Assembly: GCF_014697615.1 (NCBI RefSeq)
Contig: NZ_JACJSD010000064.1
Location: 1 to 34,310, forward strand
DNA length: 34,310 bases
Reading direction: 5' to 3'
Source: Nostoc sp. FACHB-280
Lineage (GTDB): Bacteria; Cyanobacteriota; Cyanobacteriia; Cyanobacteriales; Nostocaceae
Shown: piece by piece, positions 15,778 through 22,946 of the stretch
Position numbering within the stretch: position 1 is the stretch's first letter
How the letters are laid out: each line of letters opens with the position of its first letter
Position numbers and translations under genes: made by a program
Notes under the pieces: generated by a model
The model's input: only the letters and a program-made list of their open reading frames with translations
Databases searched by the model: none
Told to the model about the DNA's origin: nothing

Positions 15778-16800
15778 ATGCCTAACGAGCCAATATTTGG
15801 AGAGCTAGTTAAAGTCGAGTTGGAGGCGTGTTTGTCTGCGCCGATAACTAGGTATTTTGACGCACAGCTTGATAAAGACCCGGATGTGTTGGCGCAGCTG
15901 TTGGCAGACAAGCGCAACCCCAATACTCGACGTGCTTACGAGAAAGATTTGAAGGATTTTTTTCTGAAGATGACAGGCTTACCGCCAACCGGTGATAGTG
16001 TGCTGGAGTTTCTGCACTTGCAGCGAGAGCAAGCGGTGATGGTGGTGCTGAAGTACAAGGCGAAATTGATAGCGTCGGGGTTGCGGGAGGCCACAATTAA
16101 TCGCCGGTTGGCGGCGATTAAGTCGTTGGCGAAGATGGGGCGGAAGCTTGGTGTGTGCAACTATTCCCTAGAGGATGTTGAGGGAGAGAAAGTCAAAGCG
16201 TACAGAGATACGCGGGGGGTTGATAGCAAAGCGATAGCACTTGTGCTTGGGCAGTTCGACAGGGAGACTTTGATTGGTAAACGCAATTATGCAATCTTTC
16301 TGGTGCTGTGGGGTTTAGCTTTGCGTCGTCAGGAAGTATGTCAATTAAATGTGGGGGACTTTGATTTTTATGGGCGCAAGTTGAGGGTTTTGGGTAAGGG
16401 TAAGGGAACGAATGAAGAATATTTAGATATGTCAAGTGCTGTGGCGAATGCTCTTGCTGATTGGTTGATTGCCAGGGGGGATTTGAATGCAGATTTACCA
16501 ATTTTTACGGCGTTAGATTTTCATAATACTGGGCATAGATTAACTACGGATGCTGTCTATAAAATAGTGTCGGCGGCTTTTAAAAAGGCGGGGGTGAAGA
16601 AACCGATGTCACCGCACCGGGTGAGGCATTCGGCAATTACGGCGGCGCTTGATGCAACTGATGGGAATATCAGAAAGGTGCAGAAGTTGAGCCGTCATGT
16701 TGACCCTAGAACGCTGATGATTTATGACGATAACCGCAATAAAGACTTGTGGGAGATGTCGGAATTGTTAACGGGAATGTTGAAGAATGCGGCTCAATAA
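15778..16800 (+). CDS. Tyrosine recombinase/integrase (XerC/D-like)
   Basis: 340 residues, full length for the family. The N-terminal SAM-like core-binding domain (NPNTRRAYEKDLKDFFLKM) spans about residues 45-130, and the catalytic domain runs from 148. All catalytic residues are visible: Arg183 (LALRRQEVCQL), Lys around 207-209 (LGKGKGTNEEY), His280 and Arg283 (SPHRVRHS), His307 (LSRHVDP) and the nucleophile Tyr316 (MIYDDN). It could resolve plasmid multimers or mobilise cassettes. Its C-terminal coding part is duplicated, with small changes, at 20375-20619. No good ribosome site is visible before the ATG. Confidence 0.9.
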   Translation: MPNEPIFGELVKVELEACLSAPITRYFDAQLDKDPDVLAQLLADKRNPNTRRAYEKDLKDFFLKMTGLPPTGDSVLEFLHLQREQAVMVVLKYKAKLIASGLREATINRRLAAIKSLAKMGRKLGVCNYSLEDVEGEKVKAYRDTRGVDSKAIALVLGQFDRETLIGKRNYAIFLVLWGLALRRQEVCQLNVGDFDFYGRKLRVLGKGKGTNEEYLDMSSAVANALADWLIARGDLNADLPIFTALDFHNTGHRLTTDAVYKIVSAAFKKAGVKKPMSPHRVRHSAITAALDATDGNIRKVQKLSRHVDPRTLMIYDDNRNKDLWEMSELLTGMLKNAAQ

Positions 16801-16847
16801 AAATTAAAAATTGTTAACAAGTTACTTTAGATGGTTGAAATTTAAAT

Positions 16848-17060
16848 ATGAATATCAAATTAATAGAAGCGCGAGTAGAGGAATTAGATGAAAATCTAGA
16901 ATTAACCACAGATGATATTTTTGAGATTGTGTGTCGGGAACATCACCTAAATGCTGATTCACTTGAAAAAGAATTAAGTTGTAAATGTCCATTTGGATTA
17001 ACTGGCTTTTTAAGTAAGTTAGAACCGACAAAAATTTCTGATTATTTAACAATTGAATGA
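16848..17060 (+). CDS. Small acidic protein, unknown
   Basis: 70 residues (begins MNIKLIEARVEELDENLEL). It is acidic and helical, with cysteines near position 45 (SCKCPFG). It lies 47 bp after the recombinase gene on the same strand and may be co-transcribed. The ribosome site is poor. No family is recognised. Composition and codon usage look like real coding sequence, but the evidence is modest. Confidence 0.45.
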   Translation: MNIKLIEARVEELDENLELTTDDIFEIVCREHHLNADSLEKELSCKCPFGLTGFLSKLEPTKISDYLTIE

Positions 17061-17086
17061 ATTAATCTTTTTTCTCACCGATAAGC

Positions 17087-17392
17087 TCAAATAGCGAACT
17101 GACAAACTTCTTGATGTCCAGCAACAGCTTGCTCCCAAGTTGAATATCTCCAGAATTTCCCACTATATTCGCCTCCAAAAATCATAGTTTCAAAAAGCTG
17201 TGGTTCTTGATTAGGGAAATTAGAATAATCCTTGCCTAAAAAAATAGTAGATACTCTTCCCCACGAAAAAGTATCTAAAGCTACTTGTACATTGTTCTCA
17301 TTTTTCCGCCAATCAGACCATTGCTCAAGACTTTCGGGCTTAATAGGTTGTTTATTTTCATCTAGTATATAAAGCTCATCGAGTATATCCAT
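17087..17392 (-). CDS. Conserved small protein of unknown function
   Basis: 101 residues from the ATG at 17392, preceded by TTGGGAAAT. The frame is open upstream to 17572, but that extension is antisense to a decayed HNH nuclease gene (17404-17523), so the shorter start is preferred. The C-terminal half, VSTIFLGKDYSNF, then LFETMIFGGEYSG and RYSTWEQAVAGHQE, matches a widespread small family of unknown function found in phages and bacteria (pattern RVSTVFLG, LFETMVFGG, RYSTWEEA.AGH). It is likely soluble. No catalytic motif is known to me. Confidence 0.7.
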   Translation of the reverse strand: MDILDELYILDENKQPIKPESLEQWSDWRKNENNVQVALDTFSWGRVSTIFLGKDYSNFPNQEPQLFETMIFGGEYSGKFWRYSTWEQAVAGHQEVCQFAI

Positions 17393-17403
17393 ATAATTTC
17401 CCA

Positions 17404-17523
17404 AATTTTGTGTCAGAAGATAATCGTCGGTCAAACTTATGTGCATTGTGTACGGTTTGTCGCCGCAGTTTTCAGGAGCGACGTAAGGGTAATGTATCGC
17501 CAGGGCAAGTGTCTTTATTTTGA
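17404..17523 (+). pseudogene. 3' relic of an HNH nuclease gene
   Basis: Forty codons in frame to TGA align with the end of the intact HNH genes at 18117 and 21387: SEDNRRSNLCALCTVC, then GNVSPGQVSLF and stop. The metal-site histidines are changed: CH to CR, and FH to FQ. The 5' half is absent. It lies antisense just upstream of the 17087-17392 gene. Confidence 0.8.
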
Positions 17524-17755
17524 GAGTTGTGTTGTCAAAATTATACTTTATTCTTCCTTCTAGAACTGCCAAAACACAAAATAATGTAAAATTTTTATAT
17601 TACTTCAACATTTCTGACAAAATACTAATTCAATAAGTTGAGTTAAAACTAGACAAAATACAAATTAGGATTGTACTATCAGCATGGTTGTTTATACTTT
17701 CTGAGACAAATTAAACTGATAAACTTGTTCACAAGATGTCGAAGGACTTTAAATA

Positions 17756-18022
17756 ATGAAATTTTCAGATTTAGCAATCGGAGATTTATTTCGATTTTTA
17801 GAAGTAACATCTACTTACAAAAAAGTAGGCTCAGAAGCCGGAATGCCCATGTGTTCTAGAATGAATCACATTGTTGAGGTAAAACCAGAAACAGAGATAA
17901 TTAGCGTAGAACCAAGTACCTACTCACGCGAATTAGAAGAGAATGTACCTGACTTTGAACAGTTAGCTTGGGAACTCGAATGTGAAATGGCAGAGTTAGA
18001 TGCCGGCTATGCTGAACTATAA
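17756..18022 (+). CDS. Small conserved-looking cyanobacterial protein, unknown
   Basis: 88 residues with AAGGA 10 nt before the ATG. It opens MKFSDLAIGDLFRFLE, then YKKVGSEAGMPM and HIVEVKPETEIISVE, a compact beta-rich pattern of a kind I associate with small cyanobacterial proteins. The C-terminal third is acidic (ELECEMAELDAGYAEL). There is no membrane segment. The gene is monocistronic or weakly linked to the following HNH gene, 94 bp away. Function unknown. Confidence 0.65.
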   Translation: MKFSDLAIGDLFRFLEVTSTYKKVGSEAGMPMCSRMNHIVEVKPETEIISVEPSTYSRELEENVPDFEQLAWELECEMAELDAGYAEL

Positions 18023-18116
18023 CCCGTACACGTATTAATCGCTGATTTTTGGAAATCTTCTTCAAATAGCTCGTTACTATTCTTGAGTTGCGTTCCGCAG
18101 TGTTTAGAATCAGTCC

Positions 18117-18416
18117 ATGCCTAAAAAATCAAGAGAACGTTATCCACAAAACTGGTCAAATATCGCACTTGTTGTGAAGCAATCTGTGGACTGGCGATGT
18201 TCTAAATGTCAGTTGCAATGTATTCGTCCAGGTGATGATACATCCAAACTTAACCGTTCCCAAAGAATGGCATTAACATTAACAGTGCATCACTCTAATT
18301 TCTTGCCGGAGGATAATCGTCCGTCAAACTTATGCGCGTTGTGTACGGGTTGTCACCTCAGTTTTCATAACCGACGCAGGGGAAATGTTTCGCCAGGACA
18401 ACTGTCTTTATTTTGA
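18117..18416 (+). CDS. HNH endonuclease-family protein (copy 1)
   Basis: 99 residues. Zinc-type cysteines are C28/C31 (RCSKC) and C73/C76 (LCALC). The HNH core is LTVHHSNFLPEDN (His58-His59) and LCTGCHLSFH (Cys79, His80, His84). It probably nicks or cuts DNA with a single metal. The sequence is very close to the 21387 copy, and relics lie at 17404 and 20341, so this family has multiplied locally. Whether it is a free-standing homing-type nuclease or a cellular nuclease is unclear. Confidence 0.85.
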   Translation: MPKKSRERYPQNWSNIALVVKQSVDWRCSKCQLQCIRPGDDTSKLNRSQRMALTLTVHHSNFLPEDNRPSNLCALCTGCHLSFHNRRRGNVSPGQLSLF

Positions 18417-18539
18417 GCCGCCAGGAAGATAGTCACTGTCACTACATAAATTAATTGTTTGTATGTTTTTTGAACACTTATTTACATCCTCATCAGGGGA
18501 GAAATTTATTTCGCAGTTTGAGAAAGGGAAGCACTACTC

Positions 18540-19004
18540 GTGAGCAGTTTTGCCAAAAATACAACAGTCAGTTTAGAAAAGTCGCTTTTAGAGGTCAAGA
18601 ATTTACTCAATAAACATGGCGCTACTAAATTCGCCTATTTTGAATCGGAAAATCAGGCAGCGATAGCATTTGAAATGAAGGGTCGCCGGATTAGGTTTAC
18701 AATTCCACTACCGGATAAGCATAGTCGTGACTTCACCCACACCCCTGTTACTAAAGAACTACGTACTAAAGAAAAAGCAACAGAACTGTGGGAACAGGCT
18801 GTTAAGCAAAGGTTTCGTGCGTTGGTTAATGTGATCAAATTTAAATTAGTTGCTATCGAGGACGGTGTTGCTATTTTTGAGGATGAATTTTTGCCTTACA
18901 CTTTATTACCTGATGGTTCAACTGTGGGAGACTGGGCAAAAGAGCAGATTGAGCAAGTTTATTTAACAGGTAAAATGCCACCTTTACTACCTCCTAGTTC
19001 GTAA
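18540..19004 (+). CDS. Phage/plasmid-type conserved protein, unknown
   Basis: 154 residues starting at GTG 18540, with AAGGGAAG about 10 nt upstream. Residues 15-60 look like an alpha/beta fold (KHGATKFAYFE, then RRIRFTIPLPD). A central segment RFRALVNVIKFKLVAIEDGV and EDEFLPYTLLPDGSTVGDWA match a family common in phages and mobile elements (pattern RWRAL..VIKAKLEAVE.GI...EEEFL....LPDG.TV). A role in DNA metabolism is plausible for that family but not established. Confidence 0.7.
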   Translation: MSSFAKNTTVSLEKSLLEVKNLLNKHGATKFAYFESENQAAIAFEMKGRRIRFTIPLPDKHSRDFTHTPVTKELRTKEKATELWEQAVKQRFRALVNVIKFKLVAIEDGVAIFEDEFLPYTLLPDGSTVGDWAKEQIEQVYLTGKMPPLLPPSS

Positions 19005-19054
19005 TCTGAATTTCAGACTTAATATAACCTCATATTGCTCTTAAATTATGAGTA

Positions 19055-19747
19055 ATGAGTAAACACCATTCGCTGTGGGAAAAACTAAACCAAAGGCAAC
19101 AAGCTACTCTCACCGCCATTTACCACACTGATCAACAACAAGAATCCGCGCAAAAACAAGCTTGGCACAAGGGGTTGTCCAGAGAAAAGGCCGCGGTCTG
19201 GCGTAATCTGCAATATTATTTTGAACCCACAGGGCATGAAACTTTGTTACACAGGCTGTTGAGACAGGCTGATGTTGTTGATCAAGGATTGGGTTCAACT
19301 TTGCAGGTTTTGGAAAGACACCAGCTAATTGAATGCAATTATCGTCAGAATGAACTAATTTCAATCAAGCTCACGACCACTGGACGTGCTGTTGCCCGTG
19401 CGGGTTTGGGTGAATCAGCACCCAAAAAGCCACCCAAGGGACAACTTAAACCCAGGCAGTGGGAGGCACTAGTCACTGCCTATCTCTCTCTTGAGAACGG
19501 AATAGATAATAATACAAGCTTTGATGATTACGCTGGTTTTAGTTGGCGATGGACTTGGTTAAGACTAAGAGATTATCACGGCACTGAAGAAGGCTTAGTC
19601 AAAGAAGTTGGTTATTGGAACCAAGGCAAGTACTCAACTAAGTTGGTGATTACTGAGGCTGGAATCGAATTTTACAAACAGCAGTGGGAACAATACCGCA
19701 CTCTTTACCCAGATGTGAATGCACCCAAGCCTGATGATGTTACTTGA
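19055..19747 (+). CDS. Winged-helix-like protein, unknown function
   Basis: 230 residues. The opening LWEKLNQRQQATLTAIYHTD followed by a charged helix (EKAAVWRNLQYY) is a recurrent module in bacterial proteins of unknown role. Two winged-helix-like parts can be seen: residues 70-115 (LGSTLQVLERHQLIECNY, then ISIKLTTTGRAVAR) and 125-215 (PRQWEALVTAYLSLE, then TKLVITEAGIEFYK). It is likely a DNA-binding regulator. It follows the 18540 gene by 50 bp on the same strand and may share its transcript. Confidence 0.65.
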   Translation: MSKHHSLWEKLNQRQQATLTAIYHTDQQQESAQKQAWHKGLSREKAAVWRNLQYYFEPTGHETLLHRLLRQADVVDQGLGSTLQVLERHQLIECNYRQNELISIKLTTTGRAVARAGLGESAPKKPPKGQLKPRQWEALVTAYLSLENGIDNNTSFDDYAGFSWRWTWLRLRDYHGTEEGLVKEVGYWNQGKYSTKLVITEAGIEFYKQQWEQYRTLYPDVNAPKPDDVT

Positions 19748-20180
19748 ATTAAATTAGTCTGAATTTTTCAATGATTTTTAGCTATGTTCTTAAGTAAGCT
19801 CGTTACTACCCTTCACTGCCGACCGCCTGACTATGAGGCAGTATGCGTTCAGACTTGCATATAGTGCGAAAATTCATGTCATTGTCGCACTATGCCGTGA
19901 CACAGTGGGGGGAGGGGTTTGAGAAGTATTTGTCAGATGATTTACAGTCAATGAGGGCGATAGGGAGAGATTTTCGGCGATGGAAGTGTAAGGGCTGACA
20001 AGGAAGTGCGTGATTTGACGGTCAACGAACAGGGCGTTTCTAATAGCGAAGACCATTGTTTAGATGTAGAGGTTAGGGTGTTTCGGCCCATGACATGATG
20101 CTGCAACTAACGTCTACAGCCTTGATGGTGCAAAGAACCTTGAGAGGTACTCCCTTATTGGGAATCCTAAATAAGAGGTG
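19748..20180. other. Gene-free stretch with a 9-bp inverted repeat
   Basis: ATAGTGCGA (19861-19869) and TCGCACTAT (19885-19893) are perfect inverted copies with a 15-nt spacer. The sequence contains TAGTGCG, the same heptamer as the proposed nick core at 6523. No convincing gene was found here. Confidence 0.5.
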
Positions 20181-20285
20181 ATGAACTCAGATAAAAATAA
20201 AAAAAAAAAAGCATATCCAAATTATTTTGCTGACTCTAAAGAATTTTTAGATAAACTTAATGAGGTTTTAACAAAAGAAATATAA
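20181..20285 (+). CDS. Possible 34-residue peptide
   Basis: ATG 20181 with AAGAGGTG directly upstream, ending at TAA 20283-20285. The peptide is Lys-rich at the start (MNSDKNKKKKAYPNY) and helical at the end (KEFLDKLNEVLTKEI). The lysine run is encoded by 12 consecutive A residues, a slippery tract. No family is known to me; it is retained because of the ribosome site. Confidence 0.4.
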   Translation: MNSDKNKKKKAYPNYFADSKEFLDKLNEVLTKEI

Positions 20286-20340
20286 TACTTTTTATTAACC
20301 CAACGTACATTGAAAAAAACGGTATACTTAATAATTTCAT

Positions 20341-20619
20341 TATCCCCAAATTTGGTCAGATATCGCTTGTAAAACTATCAATATAGTGGCTAATGCTTTT
20401 AAGGCGGCGGGGGTGAAGAAACCGATGTCACCGCACCGGGTGAGGCATTCGGCAATTACGGCGGCATTGGATGCGACGGATGGGAATATCAGAAAGGTGC
20501 AGAAGTTGAGCCGTCATGTTGACCCTAGAACGCTGATGATTTATGACGATAACCGGAATAAAGATTTGTGGGAGATGTCGGAGTTGTTAACTGGAATGTT
20601 GAAGGATTCGGATGAATAA
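20341..20619 (+). pseudogene. Chimeric relic: HNH 5' scrap joined to the C-terminus of a tyrosine recombinase
   Basis: 20341-20370 encodes YPQIWSDIA, matching the beginning of the HNH genes (YPPNWSDIA). From 20375 the sequence becomes a near-identical copy of the end of the 15778 recombinase, with His-x-x-Arg (SPHRVRHS), SRHVDP and the Tyr motif MIYDDN. Only the last two catalytic blocks are present; the Arg and Lys parts are missing. In the relic frame two stop codons precede the HNH scrap. Most differences from the intact copy are silent, so the duplication is old enough to diverge or came from a relative under selection. Confidence 0.85.
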
Positions 20620-20783
20620 AAATTAATAAATTGACTAATGAATTTTCAGCTATAACCTTCTTTTAGAAAATTGCTACTGCAACAAACGTTTACAATCTAG
20701 AGTAGTTTGAAACACTACTTGTATAATAAGGACTTTGCCCAATGTGAGTAAACATTGTAAATAGTCATCTTCTCCTAACGGGG

Positions 20784-21350
20784 ATGATGTCGGTGTTTCC
20801 CCAATATATAAAAATAGTGATGAAGAAAAGACCTCAATTGATCAATAGCCGCGATAAGTTTGATATCCTTTCGGCTGCATGGGTTTTAGCTTGTAATGAT
20901 CCTATATCCATCATGACTTACAAAGGAATAAAATATCGACTTAACCTACCCAATAATTACGATCTAGAAAGCCTTGTAGAAGAACGGGGTGAGTTGTTTC
21001 GACCGAAAGTACCTTTGCGCCGTTTGAACGAATGGAAGATTGAGATGCAATCACATATCAGTAAGCGTCCAGCTTGGATTCGTGATTTGGAGAACGAGAC
21101 ATTACAGTTAAAGGCAATTGAAGAATTAACGGTTGATGATATTTTCCGTAGTCAATTTCGTACAGAAAAAGATGCGCCTCCTTCTTCACTCTCAATTATC
21201 GATTGGGGTTTACAACATATCGAAAGACTTAGAAAAGGAAATCTTGAAGCCCGTGAAGAAGTAATCAAAAGATGGCAACTTTGGTCTGTTATCATCCTTA
21301 GCATCACAAATATTTTTGTAACTGTCATTGTTGCATTGTTGAAAAAATAA
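20784..21350 (+). CDS. Tail-anchored protein of unknown function
   Basis: 188 residues, or 176 if the ATG at 20820 is used. The body is charged and probably globular (SRDKFDILSAAWVLACND, then WKIEMQSHISKRPAWIRDLE). The last 22 residues form one hydrophobic helix (LWSVIILSITNIFVTVIVALL) followed by KK, giving a C-terminal membrane anchor. Ribosome sites are weak for both starts. No family is recognised. It lies between the recombinase relic and HNH copy 2, 36 bp before the latter. Confidence 0.6.
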   Translation: MMSVFPQYIKIVMKKRPQLINSRDKFDILSAAWVLACNDPISIMTYKGIKYRLNLPNNYDLESLVEERGELFRPKVPLRRLNEWKIEMQSHISKRPAWIRDLENETLQLKAIEELTVDDIFRSQFRTEKDAPPSSLSIIDWGLQHIERLRKGNLEAREEVIKRWQLWSVIILSITNIFVTVIVALLKK

Positions 21351-21386
21351 AATATTTATTCTAAATTTCTCCTTTAGAATCAGAAA

Positions 21387-21686
21387 ATGCCAAGAAAATC
21401 GCAGCAACGTTATCCCCCAAATTGGTCAGATATCGCATTCGTTGTGAAACAAGAAGTAAACTGGCGATGTTCTAAATGTGGGTTGCAGTGCATTCGCCCA
21501 GGTGATGATACATCCAATCTTACCCGTTCCCAAAGAATGGCATTAACGTTGACAGTACATCACTCAAATTTCTTGCCAGAGGATAATCGTCGGTCAAACT
21601 TATGTGCGTTGTGTACGGCTTGTCACTTGAGTTTTCATACACGACGTAAAGGTAATGTCTCGCCTGGGCAACTGTCTTTATTTTGA
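21387..21686 (+). CDS. HNH endonuclease-family protein (copy 2)
   Basis: 99 residues, same length and architecture as copy 1, differing at a modest number of positions (for example SDIAFVVKQEVNW for SNIALVVKQSVDW, and TACHLSFHTRR for TGCHLSFHNRR). The CSKC and LCALC cysteines and the HNH histidines (TVHHSNFLPEDN, CHLSFH) are intact, so it is probably active. Both copies end GNVSPGQLSLF. Confidence 0.85.
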   Translation: MPRKSQQRYPPNWSDIAFVVKQEVNWRCSKCGLQCIRPGDDTSNLTRSQRMALTLTVHHSNFLPEDNRRSNLCALCTACHLSFHTRRKGNVSPGQLSLF

Positions 21687-21724
21687 ACTGCTCACCCTCA
21701 AGAGCGTTAGATAGATTTATCTAT

Positions 21725-21747
21725 AAAAAAAACGTCCTCAACGGACG
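21725..21747 (-). terminator. Rho-independent terminator of the 22642-21794 operon
   Basis: On the minus strand CGTCC, the loop GTTGA and GGACG (21747-21733) are followed by eight T residues (21732-21725). It lies 46 bp past the stop of the last gene of the operon. Confidence 0.75.
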
Positions 21748-21793
21748 CTGGTTCTCACTAGCATGGAATGGATAAAGAAAAAATTACTTAATA

Positions 21794-22006
21794 CTATTGT
21801 ACTAATTGCTCAGAGCTTCTTGTATAGGGTTGCCAGCGCCCATCTATGAACCTCCACCCTGGCGGCGGTTCTTCTGTACCTCTGCGCCATCGTGCTACCT
21901 GCTCTATCCCAACACCTCGCAGTCTCGCAAATTGTACACTTGTTAGTCCGTTATTGTTTCCTGCCGCATCTCTGAGCAGTCGTTCTAAGGATTCATTTGC
22001 ACTCAT
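21794..22006 (-). CDS. Small MerR/excisionase-like helix-turn-helix protein
   Basis: 70 residues from the ATG at 22006, which has a perfect GGAGG 6 nt upstream. The helix-turn-helix region is LTSVQFARLRGVGIEQVARW followed by a basic turn (RRGTEEPPPG), as in excisionases and MerR-type heads. It could regulate the accessory region or act as a recombination directionality factor for the recombinase at 15778. It is the last gene of a three-gene minus-strand set and is followed by a terminator. Confidence 0.65.
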   Translation of the reverse strand: MSANESLERLLRDAAGNNNGLTSVQFARLRGVGIEQVARWRRGTEEPPPGWRFIDGRWQPYTRSSEQLVQ

Positions 22007-22105
22007 CGCTACCTCCAAAAAATTCATTAATACGGTTAGCAATATTCATTACATTTAACTTATAAATTCAAAAGATTAGATAACTAATCTTCAAACTAAC
22101 TGCTA

Positions 22106-22315
22106 TTATTTTGTGTCAAATCTTAATTTCTTCTTTGGCTTTTTAGGAGCTTCTTCTGGTTGGTTTCGATTGGCGAAGAATTTTGTGTAGTAATTATCTG
22201 GGCAGATGTTGCAAGTTTTCACACCCCATCTAGTACGGGGGACTATAGGATGATTCTCTACATCGCAGGTTATTTCACCAGATTCACTGATTTTTCTGTA
22301 TGGGCAATTTGGCAT
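22106..22315 (-). CDS. Small Cys-rich protein, possible zinc ribbon
   Basis: 69 residues from the ATG at 22315 (GAGG 7 nt upstream). The N-terminus MPNCPYRKISESGEITCDVE and a following CNICPDNYY give four or five cysteines spaced like a metal site. The tail is basic (KKPKKKLRFDTK). It follows the 22337 gene by 21 bp. Function unknown; nucleic-acid or protein binding is plausible. Confidence 0.6.
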   Translation of the reverse strand: MPNCPYRKISESGEITCDVENHPIVPRTRWGVKTCNICPDNYYTKFFANRNQPEEAPKKPKKKLRFDTK

Positions 22316-22336
22316 TTTCAACCTCGTTCAACAAGC

Positions 22337-22642
22337 TTAATAATCTGCCTTAGTATATGGACGATAACACGCTATTACCTGATTGTCTTCATTTTCCACA
22401 TAGATAATATTTCTAGGAAATGGCGCACGAATGCCGTAAGCACGAAATCCGTTAATGAATGTGAAGTCAATTTCTTCTAAATAGATAAGATAATCTAAAT
22501 CAGATGTTAGATGATTTAGTCCTAATTCCTCTTCAATCTCCTTATAATTTCTTAGTCTACCGTCCATCAATAAGTTAATGATCTTCTCTCGAATAAGCTC
22601 TCTCTCTTCAGGTGTCCGTGTGCGCCAATTATCTATACTCAT
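22337..22642 (-). CDS. Small winged-helix-like protein, unknown
   Basis: 101 residues. Residues 10-55 look like a helix-turn-helix (EERELIREKIINLLMDGRL, then KEIEEELGLNHLTSDLDYL). The rest is a beta-rich wing (IYLEEIDFTFINGFRAYGI). It is the first gene of the 22642-21794 set. A 16-bp palindrome (22722-22737) lies 80 bp upstream and could be its operator. No family is recognised. Confidence 0.6.
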   Translation of the reverse strand: MSIDNWRTRTPEERELIREKIINLLMDGRLRNYKEIEEELGLNHLTSDLDYLIYLEEIDFTFINGFRAYGIRAPFPRNIIYVENEDNQVIACYRPYTKADY

Positions 22643-22946
22643 AATTATAACATCTCGTCAATAATCTTAATTTAACTAGACAATAAGTGCGTTCATACTT
22701 TTGTTAGTTGAGATTTATGTGATGTTAATATTAACATGAAACGTGACAACTTTCTAATAATAAAGGACTGTTTAGCGGATGATTTATTATTGGTGTCTCT
22801 GCCGTGGCTGTTCGCGCTGCCGTAGTCATTCCGTAGCCTACGACCTATACAGGGTATAGATTGCCGTAATTGTACCGTATGCCGTGTCTACCCATAAAAG
22901 CCCCTTAAACATCCCTTCTTATGACCACGGCATCACGGCAGGACTT
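22643..22946. promoter_or_regulatory. Palindrome- and TGCCGT-rich intergenic region
   Basis: ATGTTAATATTAACAT (22722-22737) is a perfect 16-bp palindrome. From 22800 to 22887 the motif TGCCGTA/G recurs (22800, 22818, 22862, 22880) with variants TTCCGTAG (22829) and TACCGTAT (22873), several 11 bp apart. Two inverted ACGGCA copies lie at 22927 and 22935. CGTAGCCTACG (22832-22842) and CTATAC-AGG-GTATAG (22844-22858) are further palindromes. No gene is present. It lies between two minus-strand operons and is probably a multi-site control or replication/transfer region. Confidence 0.55.
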
